Part shown: one piece after another, positions 53,514-62,891 of the stretch
Position numbering within the stretch: the first letter of the stretch is position 1
How the letters are laid out: every line of letters begins with the position of its first letter
NCBI GenBank assembly: GCA_002335865.1
Contig: DDCY01000029.1
Coordinates: 471,547 to 535,546 of the forward strand
DNA length: 64,000 nt
Direction of reading: 5' to 3'
Source of the DNA: Saprospiraceae bacterium UBA1994
Lineage (GTDB): Bacteria; Bacteroidota; Bacteroidia; Chitinophagales; Saprospiraceae
Program-made: the position numbers and the translations under genes
Notes under the pieces: generated by a model
The model's database searches: none
The model's input: only the letters and a program-made list of their open reading frames with translations
What the model was told of the DNA's origin: nothing

Positions 53514-55378
53514 AAGGCATACTTCGCAGTTACATTTGATGAATTATGCAGATATGAAGCCAAATACTTTTCTAGACTAATGTGATCAAGCGCATCTTCA
53601 GTGTTGACAGAAATTACTGTATATCCAGCTGACGACATACATTGAATCACTAATCTTTGCCAAATATAATGCTCTATTAGCCGCACATTGAGCATATCAT
53701 CATACACAAGCAGAATTTTCTCTTTGCCCTCTTCTAGTATACTTCCTTTGATCAGATCAGATTCGGACTCTCCTTTAAGTTCATTGATCTTGGCGTCTGC
53801 AAATAATCGTAGTATCTCTTCATTGTCTGTATAATCCAAAAAAGAGATGATATTAAGTGACTTTGTTTGGAAGGTTCTGATTTTTGCTTTTGAGGCAACC
53901 ACAGCTTCAGCCAATTGGTTTGCCTGCTTACTTTTATTATAATAATCCAATGTAACCATCGGTTTTATATTCTCTAACGTCTTATCGTTTAATGTGATTG
54001 AACACCTCTGGGCAGTATCACTTCTATTATTTAATATATAGTGAGCACCATCAAATGTCACCGTATAATCTCCGTTACACACAGTATCTGCAACAAGCTT
54101 AACAGAACTCCAATCTATAACAGTATTAAACGCTTTGTATGCTTCGAATAGAGCATGAGAATCATTTGTTGTCGGTATTCCTTTGTCCCTCACATAATTC
54201 TTCCACTGCTGTATTTCTATATACTTTAATTGATCCTGGAGGACGGACGAATCTAGCGTAGTCAGTATATTCAAAAGTGGTTTATCATCGATTGTACTGG
54301 TCTCGTATAATTTTCTCCAAGCGATATAATCGCCCTCATCGGCTATCCAATATTTGCAAAAGTAAAGTTGATGCAACAAGTCTTCTACTTGTATGATTTG
54401 CTTTTCGTAGCTGAGTGGATTATTAGATATATTAACAGTAACAAGACCGTTTTGATCTATGTCTCTTAAAACCACTGTAAGTCTTTTCATGGCCTCTTGC
54501 ATAAGCTTGGATTCATGATTCCGACTATTAAATCTTCTACTATGTCTTGCTAGATATTTTACCGTCAAACTTTCCCAATTGTTTACAGCAAACATTGCCA
54601 GCTTAGAAATATCACCAATATACTTTTTTGGCAAATCAGCAGTTAAAAATCCGATCTTTCGTCTAATCTGTTCAAGATCCGTTGCAGTCCGATTATGCTG
54701 ATAGTTGACCAAACACTGTTTAAGCCGCTTTTTGATATCCAGTAGACGCGACTTTTCTTCTTCGATGATCTCATTGAGACCATTTTGTAAATCTTTGTAA
54801 ATCTCGTTTACTGTTGCGATCCACATGGTCAAATCGAAAGACAAAGATTCATCTGTCGATGTTGTATAGAAGATGTGTTGCATTGGATCTATCTCGAAGT
54901 ACCTATCCCAAGTTCTCTTATAAATAGATAGTAATTTAGAAATTTCTGTATTGCGATTAGAAAGTCCAAGACGAATACCTTTCAATCTACCATCAACATC
55001 AACATTATCAGTTAAATTTAGGTCAAAAGATCGAAGTAAAGCCAAATATTGATGTCTGATAGCCTTCTCCGCTTTCGGATAGCAAGAATCATAATTATTT
55101 TTTATTCGGTCCAAAGCGAGAGAATATGATTCTGACAGCCTTATTACATCTTGCACTCCTTCTGGCTGTACGTGCCTCTCTTTGTAATTTTGTAAATTTC
55201 TAAGAACAAGCGGACCACAGCAAAAGGTTATTTCTGTTCCTTTATTCAATAGATTTATTATTTCTATCAGACTATTTATACTTGTGGAGCGGACCTCTAT
55301 TTGGTCACCAGATTCTAACCGTTTTAAAGCAAGAAGTTGAGTGGGCGAAAGATGCTCTGTTGGTAAAAGGTGGATCAT
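53510..55378 (-). CDS. Large protein of unknown function, possibly a degenerate SF1-helicase-like protein
   Basis: 622 residues, not recognised. The N-terminus LSPTQLLALKRLESGDQIEV, then RSTSINSLIEIINLLNKGTEITFCCGPLVL, follows the layout of AAA_11-type helicases (LS-x-x-Q-x-x-A, then hydrophobic strand, P-loop, helix, strand), but where G-P-P-G-T-G-K-T should stand it reads RSTSINSL, so no nucleotide-binding site is seen. The middle is helical with many Arg/Lys; the C-terminal 120 residues (EKILLVYDDMLNVRLIEHYIWQRLVIQCMSSAGYTVISVN) hold an alpha/beta unit. The similarity is weak and by eye. It is coupled by a four-base overlap to a PD-(D/E)xK-like gene. The helicase relation is a hypothesis only. 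Confidence 0.7.
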   Translation of the reverse strand: MIHLLPTEHLSPTQLLALKRLESGDQIEVRSTSINSLIEIINLLNKGTEITFCCGPLVLRNLQNYKERHVQPEGVQDVIRLSESYSLALDRIKNNYDSCYPKAEKAIRHQYLALLRSFDLNLTDNVDVDGRLKGIRLGLSNRNTEISKLLSIYKRTWDRYFEIDPMQHIFYTTSTDESLSFDLTMWIATVNEIYKDLQNGLNEIIEEEKSRLLDIKKRLKQCLVNYQHNRTATDLEQIRRKIGFLTADLPKKYIGDISKLAMFAVNNWESLTVKYLARHSRRFNSRNHESKLMQEAMKRLTVVLRDIDQNGLVTVNISNNPLSYEKQIIQVEDLLHQLYFCKYWIADEGDYIAWRKLYETSTIDDKPLLNILTTLDSSVLQDQLKYIEIQQWKNYVRDKGIPTTNDSHALFEAYKAFNTVIDWSSVKLVADTVCNGDYTVTFDGAHYILNNRSDTAQRCSITLNDKTLENIKPMVTLDYYNKSKQANQLAEAVVASKAKIRTFQTKSLNIISFLDYTDNEEILRLFADAKINELKGESESDLIKGSILEEGKEKILLVYDDMLNVRLIEHYIWQRLVIQCMSSAGYTVISVNTEDALDHISLEKYLASYLHNSSNVTAKYAL

Positions 55379-55789
55379 AAATTGGTTATAGATGACAAAT
55401 ATATTATTAATAAAACATATGTGTTTACTTTGATTGTAAGAATTAATGCCTTCGAAAGTTGCGATACGTCTTAAATGGCACGAGGCGGCATATTTTTCGC
55501 TCTTGATTAAACAAGACCTCTGAAGGTAGAACTTATTTAATCAAATAATATATATATTGTCTTAGTATTTGACTTTTGATTAGTGATATCATGTACTCTT
55601 GTCAAATTAGTAGGAAAATCATTCTATGGATTGATAACAACATTGTATTTTTGTTTAAATAGTTATATGATACTGTTATTTGATCTTTATTGGTCGAAGA
55701 AATACTAGTAAATAATCTGACAGCATAGTTAGTGAGTAAGAATCTCACTGACTTCTTAAATAATCTAATTTGGATGGATCCAGCGAAGT
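55379..55789. other. Gene-free divergent promoter region
   Basis: Lies between the unknown 622-residue gene and corA. A 6-base hairpin AGTGAG/CTCACT with a 7-base loop is at 55731-55749. No promoter of good match found. Confidence 0.4.
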
Positions 55790-56740
55790 ATGATACGTTA
55801 CTACCAAAAGAGAAACAAAGAACTAGTCGAGTTAGATAGAATCCAGGAAGAAACTTGGATTGATATAAGAGTACCATTTGATCAGGGAGAGCTAGAGAAA
55901 CTAGCCAATGATCTTGATGTACCTCTTGATTACTTTACAGATTCGTTGGATGTGGATGAAAGGTCGCGTTACGAGAGAGAAGACGAGGTTGAACTTGTAA
56001 TTATAAATACTCCTGTAGCTAATGATGATAACAGAGATAGTGATCCCATATACATAACAGTACCTATTGGAATAGTATTAACTAAAGGTCATATCATCAC
56101 CTTGACTTCCAAAGATGATACGGTATTAGAGAAATTTACCACTAATAAGGTGAAGAACTTTGTTCCATCAGATCGAAAAAAATTTATCCTGCAGATATTT
56201 GAGCAAAACGTATTGGACTATTTGTATAGACTCAAGCAACTCAATCTCAAGCGAAACTTGATCGAACAAAGCCTCTATGAAAGTAGTAGTGATAAAGAAC
56301 TCAGACAATTACTTAGGATAGAGAAGAGTCTTGTCTATTTTGTGAACAGTCTCAATGCTAACGAACTGCTCAATCTTAAGATGAAAAGAACCGATTTTTT
56401 GCAAATCAGAGATCTGGAGTATCATAGAGACCTGTTCGAAGATATCATAATTGACAACGGACAAGCACTTGAAGTAGCGAATGTACATACCAATATATTG
56501 AGCAGTACGATGGACGCCTATGCCTCAATTATATCTAACAATATGAATATTTTTATCCATCGTCTGACAATCATAACGATCATTTTGATGGTACCCACTT
56601 TAGTAGCCTCATTCTATGGTATGAATCTCAAGTATTTACCTTTGCAGGATACTGAATATGCCTTTGTAATTATTATACTAGTAAGTATAGTATTAGGAAT
56701 CGGTATAATATGGTTTTTCAAAAGAAGAAAACACTTCTGA
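55790..56740 (+). CDS. corA: CorA-type magnesium/cobalt transporter
   Basis: 316 residues. An alpha/beta cytoplasmic domain and a long helical stalk are followed by two transmembrane helices, the first ending in the YGMN selectivity motif (VASFYGMN), then a short acidic loop and FVIIILVSIVLGIGIIWFF, and a basic tail. It takes up Mg2+ (also Co2+ and Ni2+) as a pentamer in the inner membrane. It stands alone. Confidence 0.94.
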   Translation: MIRYYQKRNKELVELDRIQEETWIDIRVPFDQGELEKLANDLDVPLDYFTDSLDVDERSRYEREDEVELVIINTPVANDDNRDSDPIYITVPIGIVLTKGHIITLTSKDDTVLEKFTTNKVKNFVPSDRKKFILQIFEQNVLDYLYRLKQLNLKRNLIEQSLYESSSDKELRQLLRIEKSLVYFVNSLNANELLNLKMKRTDFLQIRDLEYHRDLFEDIIIDNGQALEVANVHTNILSSTMDAYASIISNNMNIFIHRLTIITIILMVPTLVASFYGMNLKYLPLQDTEYAFVIIILVSIVLGIGIIWFFKRRKHF

Positions 56741-57227
56741 TAAAATTACTACATACGTTTTACTCTCATTATTAGTTAGTTAGCTATCTAGCCGCAAGAG
56801 TTATTAACAAAAAGACATATGATGATAATTTTTATTATGTTGACTACAAGGGAGTTATGTACCTTACCAACAGCGTGTTAATAACTTTTGACTTTTTTCA
56901 TTTCATTCTCAAGGACATTTTACCCATATTTGTAACTGAGAACAACAGGATGGTTTTTTACCTTACCGTCCTATTTTCAACACCAATTGTAACTAATCGG
57001 CGTATTTGATAAATATTGGATTTTTAAATCAAATATTTATCATTTCGATGACATGACTTGGTCTTATCAACAAGATATTCATAACAGCATATCTTTAATA
57101 TGAGTAGAGTAAAGAGAATATCTCATATTAAATGCTTTAGAAATCAGGATGATGAAGATGATAAGCCTCGATATTGTGGAACATACAAAGTGACAACGAG
57201 ATTGACAACTATATATAAAATTAACCA
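56741..57227. other. Long upstream region of nrdB
   Basis: Contains a 7-base hairpin AGGATGG/CCGTCCT (about 56948-56973) with a 12-base loop and the 34-base near-perfect palindrome at 57008-57041. No coding frame is supported. Confidence 0.5.
57008..57041. promoter_or_regulatory. 34-base near-perfect palindrome upstream of nrdB
   Basis: The left arm 57008-57023 and right arm 57026-57041 are complementary at 15 of 16 positions around a TT centre. It is AT-rich (GATAAATATT ends) and has no T tail. It may be an operator, a transcript-end hairpin or a small inverted-repeat element. It does not fit the NrdR box consensus as I know it. Confidence 0.4.
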
Positions 57228-58205
57228 ATGAGTACACCCATCGAACCTATCTTAAAGGAAAATCCCAACAGATTCGTATTGTTTCCGATACAACATGACG
57301 ACATCTGGAATTTTTACAAAAAATCAGAAGCATCATTTTGGACTGCCGAAGAAATAGATCTACATCAAGATCTTTCTGACTGGGAAAACAAACTTAATGA
57401 TAATGAAAGACATTTTATTAAACATGTATTGGCATTTTTCGCAGCGAGTGATGGTATCGTTAACGAAAACTTAGCTGATAATATGGTAACTGACGTCCAG
57501 TATACTGAAGCTAAATTCTTTTATGGATTTCAGATCATGATGGAGAATATCCACTCTGAGACTTACTCGCTATTAATAGATGCATACATTAAGGAAAACG
57601 ATGAAAAAGATTACCTTTTCAATGCTATCGAACATATGCCTTGTGTAGCAAAAAAAGCAGATTGGGCATTGAGATGGATAGATAACGGATCTTTTGCTGA
57701 ACGACTAATCGCATTCGCAGCAGTTGAAGGTATATTCTTCTCTGGATCATTTTGTTCTATTTTTTGGTTAAAGAAAAGAGGACTAATGCCAGGACTGACA
57801 TTTTCTAATGAGCTTATTAGTAGAGATGAAGGTATGCACTGTGATTTCGCATGCCTATTATACAATGAGCACATCCAAAACAAACTAGACAAATCAGTAA
57901 TAGAGGGGATGATTACTGATTCGGTTGAGATCGAAAAGGAATTTGTGTCTGATGCACTTCCAGTGGGCCTTATCGGTATGAATGCTTTGCTTATGTGTCA
58001 GTACATCGAATTCGTGGCAGATAGACTTCTTGAATCTTTAGGAAATCCGAAGGTTTATAATGTTGAAAATCCATTCCCATGGATGGAACTAATATCTCTG
58101 CAAGGGAAAACCAATTTCTTTGAGAAGAGAGTAGGCGATTATCAAAAATCAGGAGTGATGGCTGATAAAGATAAACAGGTATTCTCCTTAGATGAAGATT
58201 TCTAG
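57228..58205 (+). CDS. nrdB: Class I ribonucleotide reductase, beta subunit
   Basis: 325 residues. The iron-binding and radical core is visible: FFAASDGIVNENL, FFYGFQIMMENIHSETYSLLID (radical Tyr113), AAVEGIFFSGSF and SRDEGMHCDFACLL. The MENIHSETYSLLID block is of the eukaryote-like class Ia type. It supplies the tyrosyl radical for reduction of ribonucleotides by NrdA, which is encoded 240 bases downstream. The C-terminal FSLDEDF tail should dock on NrdA. Confidence 0.96.
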   Translation: MSTPIEPILKENPNRFVLFPIQHDDIWNFYKKSEASFWTAEEIDLHQDLSDWENKLNDNERHFIKHVLAFFAASDGIVNENLADNMVTDVQYTEAKFFYGFQIMMENIHSETYSLLIDAYIKENDEKDYLFNAIEHMPCVAKKADWALRWIDNGSFAERLIAFAAVEGIFFSGSFCSIFWLKKRGLMPGLTFSNELISRDEGMHCDFACLLYNEHIQNKLDKSVIEGMITDSVEIEKEFVSDALPVGLIGMNALLMCQYIEFVADRLLESLGNPKVYNVENPFPWMELISLQGKTNFFEKRVGDYQKSGVMADKDKQVFSLDEDF

Positions 58206-58445
58206 CCAGTACCTTTTTTCAAGTCTTTAAATGTTTCAAAACACAGATGAAGACTTACATTTCTTCTTTTGCAAGATAGGTTCGACTCTAATTTTTCATA
58301 AGTAGCCAGAAAGAAGTTAAAGACATAATGGCAAACCCAAAAACTGGATCATTGTGACTAAAGCGAGTTTCAAGCTTCTTGTGGTAATAAAGCAAGAGAT
58401 TTTTTTTAAAACAACTACACTATTTAATTTTCTAAACTCAACCCA

Positions 58446-60857
58446 ATGCAAGTAGTAAAAAGAACTGGCAAAAAAGAATCTGTAAGTTTTGACAAAATCA
58501 CAGCGAGAGTAAAAAAACTCTGCTATGGATTAGACAGTAATTTTGTAGATCCTACCGGTATCGCTATGAAAGTGATCCAAGGGCTATATGATGGTGTAAG
58601 TACTACTGAGTTGGATAACTTAGCCGCGGAGACTGCCGCTTCTATGGCGACTAATCACCCGGACTATGCTCAATTAGCTGCACGTATTTCTACATCGAAT
58701 CTTCATAAGAATACAGATAAATCGTTTTCTAATACAATACAGAAATTATACGATTATATAGATCCTAAGACTGGTGAGAAAGCGGGTCTTATAGGTGACA
58801 AAACATTTAAAACTGTTATGGATAACAAAGCGAGAATTAATTCTGCTATTATCTATGACAGAGATTATAACTTTGATTTCTTCGGATTCAAAACACTTGA
58901 AAGATCATACCTCCTAAGGTGTGATGGTAAAGTGGTGGAACGACCTCAGCATATGCTCATGAGAGCAGCAATAGGAATTCACGGTAGCGATATCGATTCT
59001 GCAATAGAAACCTATAACTATATGTCAGAGAAGTGGTTTATACATGCTACCCCTACTTTATTTAATGCAGGGACACCTAAGCCACAGTTATCTTCATGCT
59101 TCCTCTTGACGATGACTGATGACAGCATCAGTGGAATATTCGAAACATTGACAAGATGTGCTAAAATATCTCAATCAGCAGGTGGTATAGGTCTCAGCAT
59201 TCACAACATAAGAGCAAAAGGATCATATATCAAAGGTACGGGAGGAACATCCAACGGTATCGTACCTATGCTGAAAGTATTTAACGATACCGCAAGATAT
59301 GTAGATCAAGGTGGAGGTAAACGTAAAGGTGCCTTCGCAATGTACCTAGAACCCTGGCATGCAGATATCTACGATTTCCTAGATCTAAAGAAAAACCATG
59401 GTAAGGAAGAAATGAGAGCAAGAGATTTATTCTACGCGATGTGGGTTTCTGATTTATTTATGAAAAGAGTACAAGAAGGTGGAGATTGGTCATTATTCTG
59501 TCCAAACGAATGTCCAGGATTGGCAGATTGCCACGGCTCAGAATTCGAGACTTTATATACAAGCTACGAAGAAGAGGGAAGAGCACGTAAGACGATAAAG
59601 GCACAAGAGCTTTGGTTCGCTATATTAGAATCTCAGATCGAAACTGGTACTCCTTATATCTTATACAAAGATGCAGCGAATGAAAAGTCAAATCAAAAAA
59701 ACCTAGGTACTATAAAGTCATCTAACCTATGTACTGAGATCATGGAATATACAAGTCCAGATGAAGTGGCAGTATGTAACTTAGCTTCTATCTCATTACC
59801 GAAATTTGTGGATGTTGAAAATCAGAAATTCGACTTCGAAAAATTACATGAGGTGTCTAGAGTAATCACTAAGAACCTTAATAAGATTATAGATGTTAAT
59901 TACTACCCAGTAATAGAAGCACAGAACTCTAACTTCCGTCACCGTCCGATCGGAATTGGTGTACAAGGATTAGCGGATGCTTATATGATGTTACGTATGC
60001 CATTTGATGGTGCAGAAGCGAAGCAACTCAACAAAGATATATTCGAGACTATCTATCATGGTTCTGTGACTGAGTCTAACGCGCTATCGGCAAAAGAAGG
60101 ACCATACGAATCATTCAAAGGATCACCCGCAAGTAAAGGTATTTTACAGTTCGATATGTGGGGCGTGAAACCATCTGACAGGTACGATTGGAAAAAGACA
60201 AAAGCAGACATCAAGAAAGATGGTATGCGTAACAGTCTACTTTTAGCACCTATGCCTACAGCATCTACATCGCAAATACTAGGAAACAATGAGTGTTTTG
60301 AGCCATATACATCTAACATATATTCTAGACGTACATTATCTGGTGAGTATGTAATCATTAACCGTCACCTACTCAACGATCTAATCAAGTTAGGCTTATG
60401 GGATGATGATATGAAGCAAAAATTAATGGCAGCCAACGGATCCATACAAGATTTCGATCTTCCTCAGGAAATAAAAGATCTCTACAAAACTGTATGGGAA
60501 ATCAGCCAGAAAAACATAATAGATCAATCAGCAGATAGGGGAGCATACATCTGTCAAAGTCAGAGTCTCAACCTATTTATAGAGAACCCTAACTTTGGTA
60601 AGCTGAGTTCAATGCATTTCTACGCATGGAAAGCAGGTCTGAAAACAGGTATGTATTATCTAAGATCTAAAGCTGCTGTAGATCCTATCAAATTCACATT
60701 AGATAAGCAACACCAAAGAGTACAAGCAAGTGCTACTGCCGGTGTAGTTGATCTAGCTGAAGATCAAGAGCCAGCAATAGAAAAATCTCCAGAACAAGTA
60801 TTTCTAGAAGGTGAAGTATGTACTATGGATGATGGTTGCTTAAGCTGTGGATCGTAG
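58446..60857 (+). CDS. nrdA: Class I ribonucleotide reductase, alpha subunit
   Basis: 803 residues. Residues about 1-95 are an ATP-cone (QVVKRTGKKESVSFDKITARV), the allosteric activity site. The barrel holds NAGTPKPQLSSCFLL, SNLCTEIMEYTSPDEVAVCNLAS, ECFEPYTSNIYSRR, and the C-terminal GCLSCGS redox pair that passes electrons from thioredoxin or glutaredoxin. It reduces NDPs to dNDPs with NrdB. A strong terminator follows. Confidence 0.97.
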   Translation: MQVVKRTGKKESVSFDKITARVKKLCYGLDSNFVDPTGIAMKVIQGLYDGVSTTELDNLAAETAASMATNHPDYAQLAARISTSNLHKNTDKSFSNTIQKLYDYIDPKTGEKAGLIGDKTFKTVMDNKARINSAIIYDRDYNFDFFGFKTLERSYLLRCDGKVVERPQHMLMRAAIGIHGSDIDSAIETYNYMSEKWFIHATPTLFNAGTPKPQLSSCFLLTMTDDSISGIFETLTRCAKISQSAGGIGLSIHNIRAKGSYIKGTGGTSNGIVPMLKVFNDTARYVDQGGGKRKGAFAMYLEPWHADIYDFLDLKKNHGKEEMRARDLFYAMWVSDLFMKRVQEGGDWSLFCPNECPGLADCHGSEFETLYTSYEEEGRARKTIKAQELWFAILESQIETGTPYILYKDAANEKSNQKNLGTIKSSNLCTEIMEYTSPDEVAVCNLASISLPKFVDVENQKFDFEKLHEVSRVITKNLNKIIDVNYYPVIEAQNSNFRHRPIGIGVQGLADAYMMLRMPFDGAEAKQLNKDIFETIYHGSVTESNALSAKEGPYESFKGSPASKGILQFDMWGVKPSDRYDWKKTKADIKKDGMRNSLLLAPMPTASTSQILGNNECFEPYTSNIYSRRTLSGEYVIINRHLLNDLIKLGLWDDDMKQKLMAANGSIQDFDLPQEIKDLYKTVWEISQKNIIDQSADRGAYICQSQSLNLFIENPNFGKLSSMHFYAWKAGLKTGMYYLRSKAAVDPIKFTLDKQHQRVQASATAGVVDLAEDQEPAIEKSPEQVFLEGEVCTMDDGCLSCGS

Positions 60858-60884
60858 AATTTAGCTGAAAGTTAAAATTACTTC

Positions 60885-60918
60885 AAAAGCCATCTAGTAT
60901 AATTACTAGATGGCTTTT
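60885..60918 (+). terminator. Terminator after nrdA
   Basis: A perfect 15-base stem (60885-60899 with 60904-60918) with a TAAT loop. The stem ends in a TTTT run 3' on the plus strand and AAAA on the 5' side. Confidence 0.88.
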
Positions 60919-61154
60919 GTATGTTTAATAGATTTAATTCTTGGACGTAGTTTTTCGTCTACATCCATTAGCAGTAAGTACACAAGCATTAGGACGATTC
61001 AGTTTCCCCATAAACTGTCGAGTAAACTAGGAAAGGCGAAGATGATTTGTACCCTCTTGTGTTACATACTACCTACCGGATCTCAATACAATACGATTTT
61101 CATAAATTTACTATCTTACCTCATAATACGGTTCAGCGTTTTAAATATTTATTT

Positions 61155-62804
61155 ATGTCAAAGAATTTAAGTGAACTATCAGGAAGGAAAGGAATAGAGG
61201 ATAACCTTTTTGATAAAATGGGTAAACTTGCTCAAGCAACGGGAACTCCGAGTAATGAGGCGTTAGACCAATTAGCTAAAGAGTTTTTGGTTGGAACCGC
61301 CAATACTTATGGTACAGCAAGCTTTTATGACTTTCTAAAGCCAGAAAACAAAGGCAAAAAGGTATATGTATGTAATGGTACTGCTTGTTTGTGTGCTGGG
61401 ACACAAGATGCCGTTCTGGCTACCTTGAAATCCAATTTTAAGGAGGAGGAAATAGGACACATGACCTGCTTGGGTCGCTGTCATGAAAATAGTGCCTTCC
61501 ATATGGATGGAAAGAACTATTCTGGAAGTACTTTAAAGAACATAGACTTTAATGCTAAGTTAAGTGAGATAAAAGACAAATATTTAGTAGAAACGAATGG
61601 TAAGCCTATTCTTACCAAAACATTTACCAGTATCAAAACCTATTATAAGCCATTTTTAGATGCTTTGAAAAGAGATTCTGGGGATGTGTTAGAGGAGATA
61701 AAATCCTCGAATGTTAGAGGTCGAGGTGGAGCAGGCTTCCCAATGGGACTAAAATGGCAATTTTGTAGAAATGAAGAAAGCGGCACCAAATTTATCATCT
61801 GTAATGCTGATGAAGGTGATCCAGGCGCTTATTCGGATAGATATCTACTAGAAGAAAGACCACATTCTGTACTATTTGGAATGTTGATCGCTGGTTATAC
61901 CACTCATGCATCCCATGGCATAGTCTATATCAGAGCTGAATATCCAGAATCTGTAGTAATTGTACAAAATGCAATAGATGATATAAGAGCGGCTGGTCTG
62001 GTTGGCAAAAGTATAGATGGCAGTTCATTCAATTTTGATTTTAAAATCATCCAAGCGCAAGGATCCTATATTTGTGGCGAAGAAACGGCATTAATCAACT
62101 CCATCGAAGGACAAAGACCAGAGGTTAGGGTCCGTCCACCATTTCCAGCCCAAAAAGGCTTGTTTAATAAGCCGACGATTGTCAATAATGTAGAGACTTT
62201 AGCTAGTGTGCATTATATATTAGAACATGGAGGACAGCATTGGAAGAGTATAGGTACAGATAAATCATCCGGTACCAAACTCGTAAGTTTGGATAGCTTT
62301 TTTAATAAACCTGGAATCTATGAGGTAGAAATGGGAACTCCATTGCGCTTAGTAATAAACGAATTAGGCGGAGGATTTAAATCTCCAATCAAAGCTATGC
62401 AAATAGGTGGCCCACTAGGAGGAGTAGTACCCATATCAAAGATAGATGATCTTCGCATCGATTTCGAATCATTCTCTAGTAATGGATTTTTATTAGGTCA
62501 TGCAGGTATAGTTTGCATACCAAAGGATTTTCCGATCATAAAATATATAGAGCACCTATTTGATTTTGCATCCTATGAAAGTTGTGGTAAATGTTTCCCT
62601 TGTAGATTAGGAACAAAGAGAGGTCAAGAACTCGCAACCAAAGCGATAAATGAAGATTATAAAATAGAGAGAAGGTTATTTACCGATCTTTTGGCGACCT
62701 TAGAAAAAGGCTCGTTATGCGCTCATGGTGGAGGTATCCCTCTTCCGATTAGAAACTGTATGCATTATTTTGGAAGTGAATTAGATTCTTATTTTGAGGT
62801 ATAA
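61155..62804 (+). CDS. fdsB: NAD-linked formate dehydrogenase beta subunit (NuoE-NuoF-like)
   Basis: 549 residues from the ATG at 61155; an upstream in-frame ATG at 61047 would add 36 unsupported residues. Residues about 60-140 are a NuoE-like thioredoxin-fold [2Fe-2S] domain (VYVCNGTACLCAG, MTCLGRCHENSAF). The rest is NuoF-like: NVRGRGGAGFPMGLKW, NADEGDPGAYSDRYLLEERPH (FMN and NAD site), and the [4Fe-4S] CGKCFPCRLGT with a further Cys in LCAHG. It passes electrons from formate to NAD+ with the alpha subunit encoded next. NuoE and NuoF fused in one chain is typical of FdsB and of bidirectional hydrogenase subunits; the neighbour favours formate dehydrogenase. Confidence 0.85.
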   Translation: MSKNLSELSGRKGIEDNLFDKMGKLAQATGTPSNEALDQLAKEFLVGTANTYGTASFYDFLKPENKGKKVYVCNGTACLCAGTQDAVLATLKSNFKEEEIGHMTCLGRCHENSAFHMDGKNYSGSTLKNIDFNAKLSEIKDKYLVETNGKPILTKTFTSIKTYYKPFLDALKRDSGDVLEEIKSSNVRGRGGAGFPMGLKWQFCRNEESGTKFIICNADEGDPGAYSDRYLLEERPHSVLFGMLIAGYTTHASHGIVYIRAEYPESVVIVQNAIDDIRAAGLVGKSIDGSSFNFDFKIIQAQGSYICGEETALINSIEGQRPEVRVRPPFPAQKGLFNKPTIVNNVETLASVHYILEHGGQHWKSIGTDKSSGTKLVSLDSFFNKPGIYEVEMGTPLRLVINELGGGFKSPIKAMQIGGPLGGVVPISKIDDLRIDFESFSSNGFLLGHAGIVCIPKDFPIIKYIEHLFDFASYESCGKCFPCRLGTKRGQELATKAINEDYKIERRLFTDLLATLEKGSLCAHGGGIPLPIRNCMHYFGSELDSYFEV

Positions 62805-62891
62805 ATTAATGTCAAATTCTGCAACGCATTAATAATATGATCACCCCAAAAGAAGTGAAAATTAGGTATTAATAATTATCAATCGAAAACA

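Noticed and set aside
61047..61154. Longer start for the formate dehydrogenase beta subunit
   Set aside because: The extra 36 residues resemble no part of the family and the downstream ATG starts at the usual place.
60910..61170. Plus-strand frame of 86 codons after nrdA
   Set aside because: It starts inside the terminator and reads across the fdsB leader; no similarity recognised.
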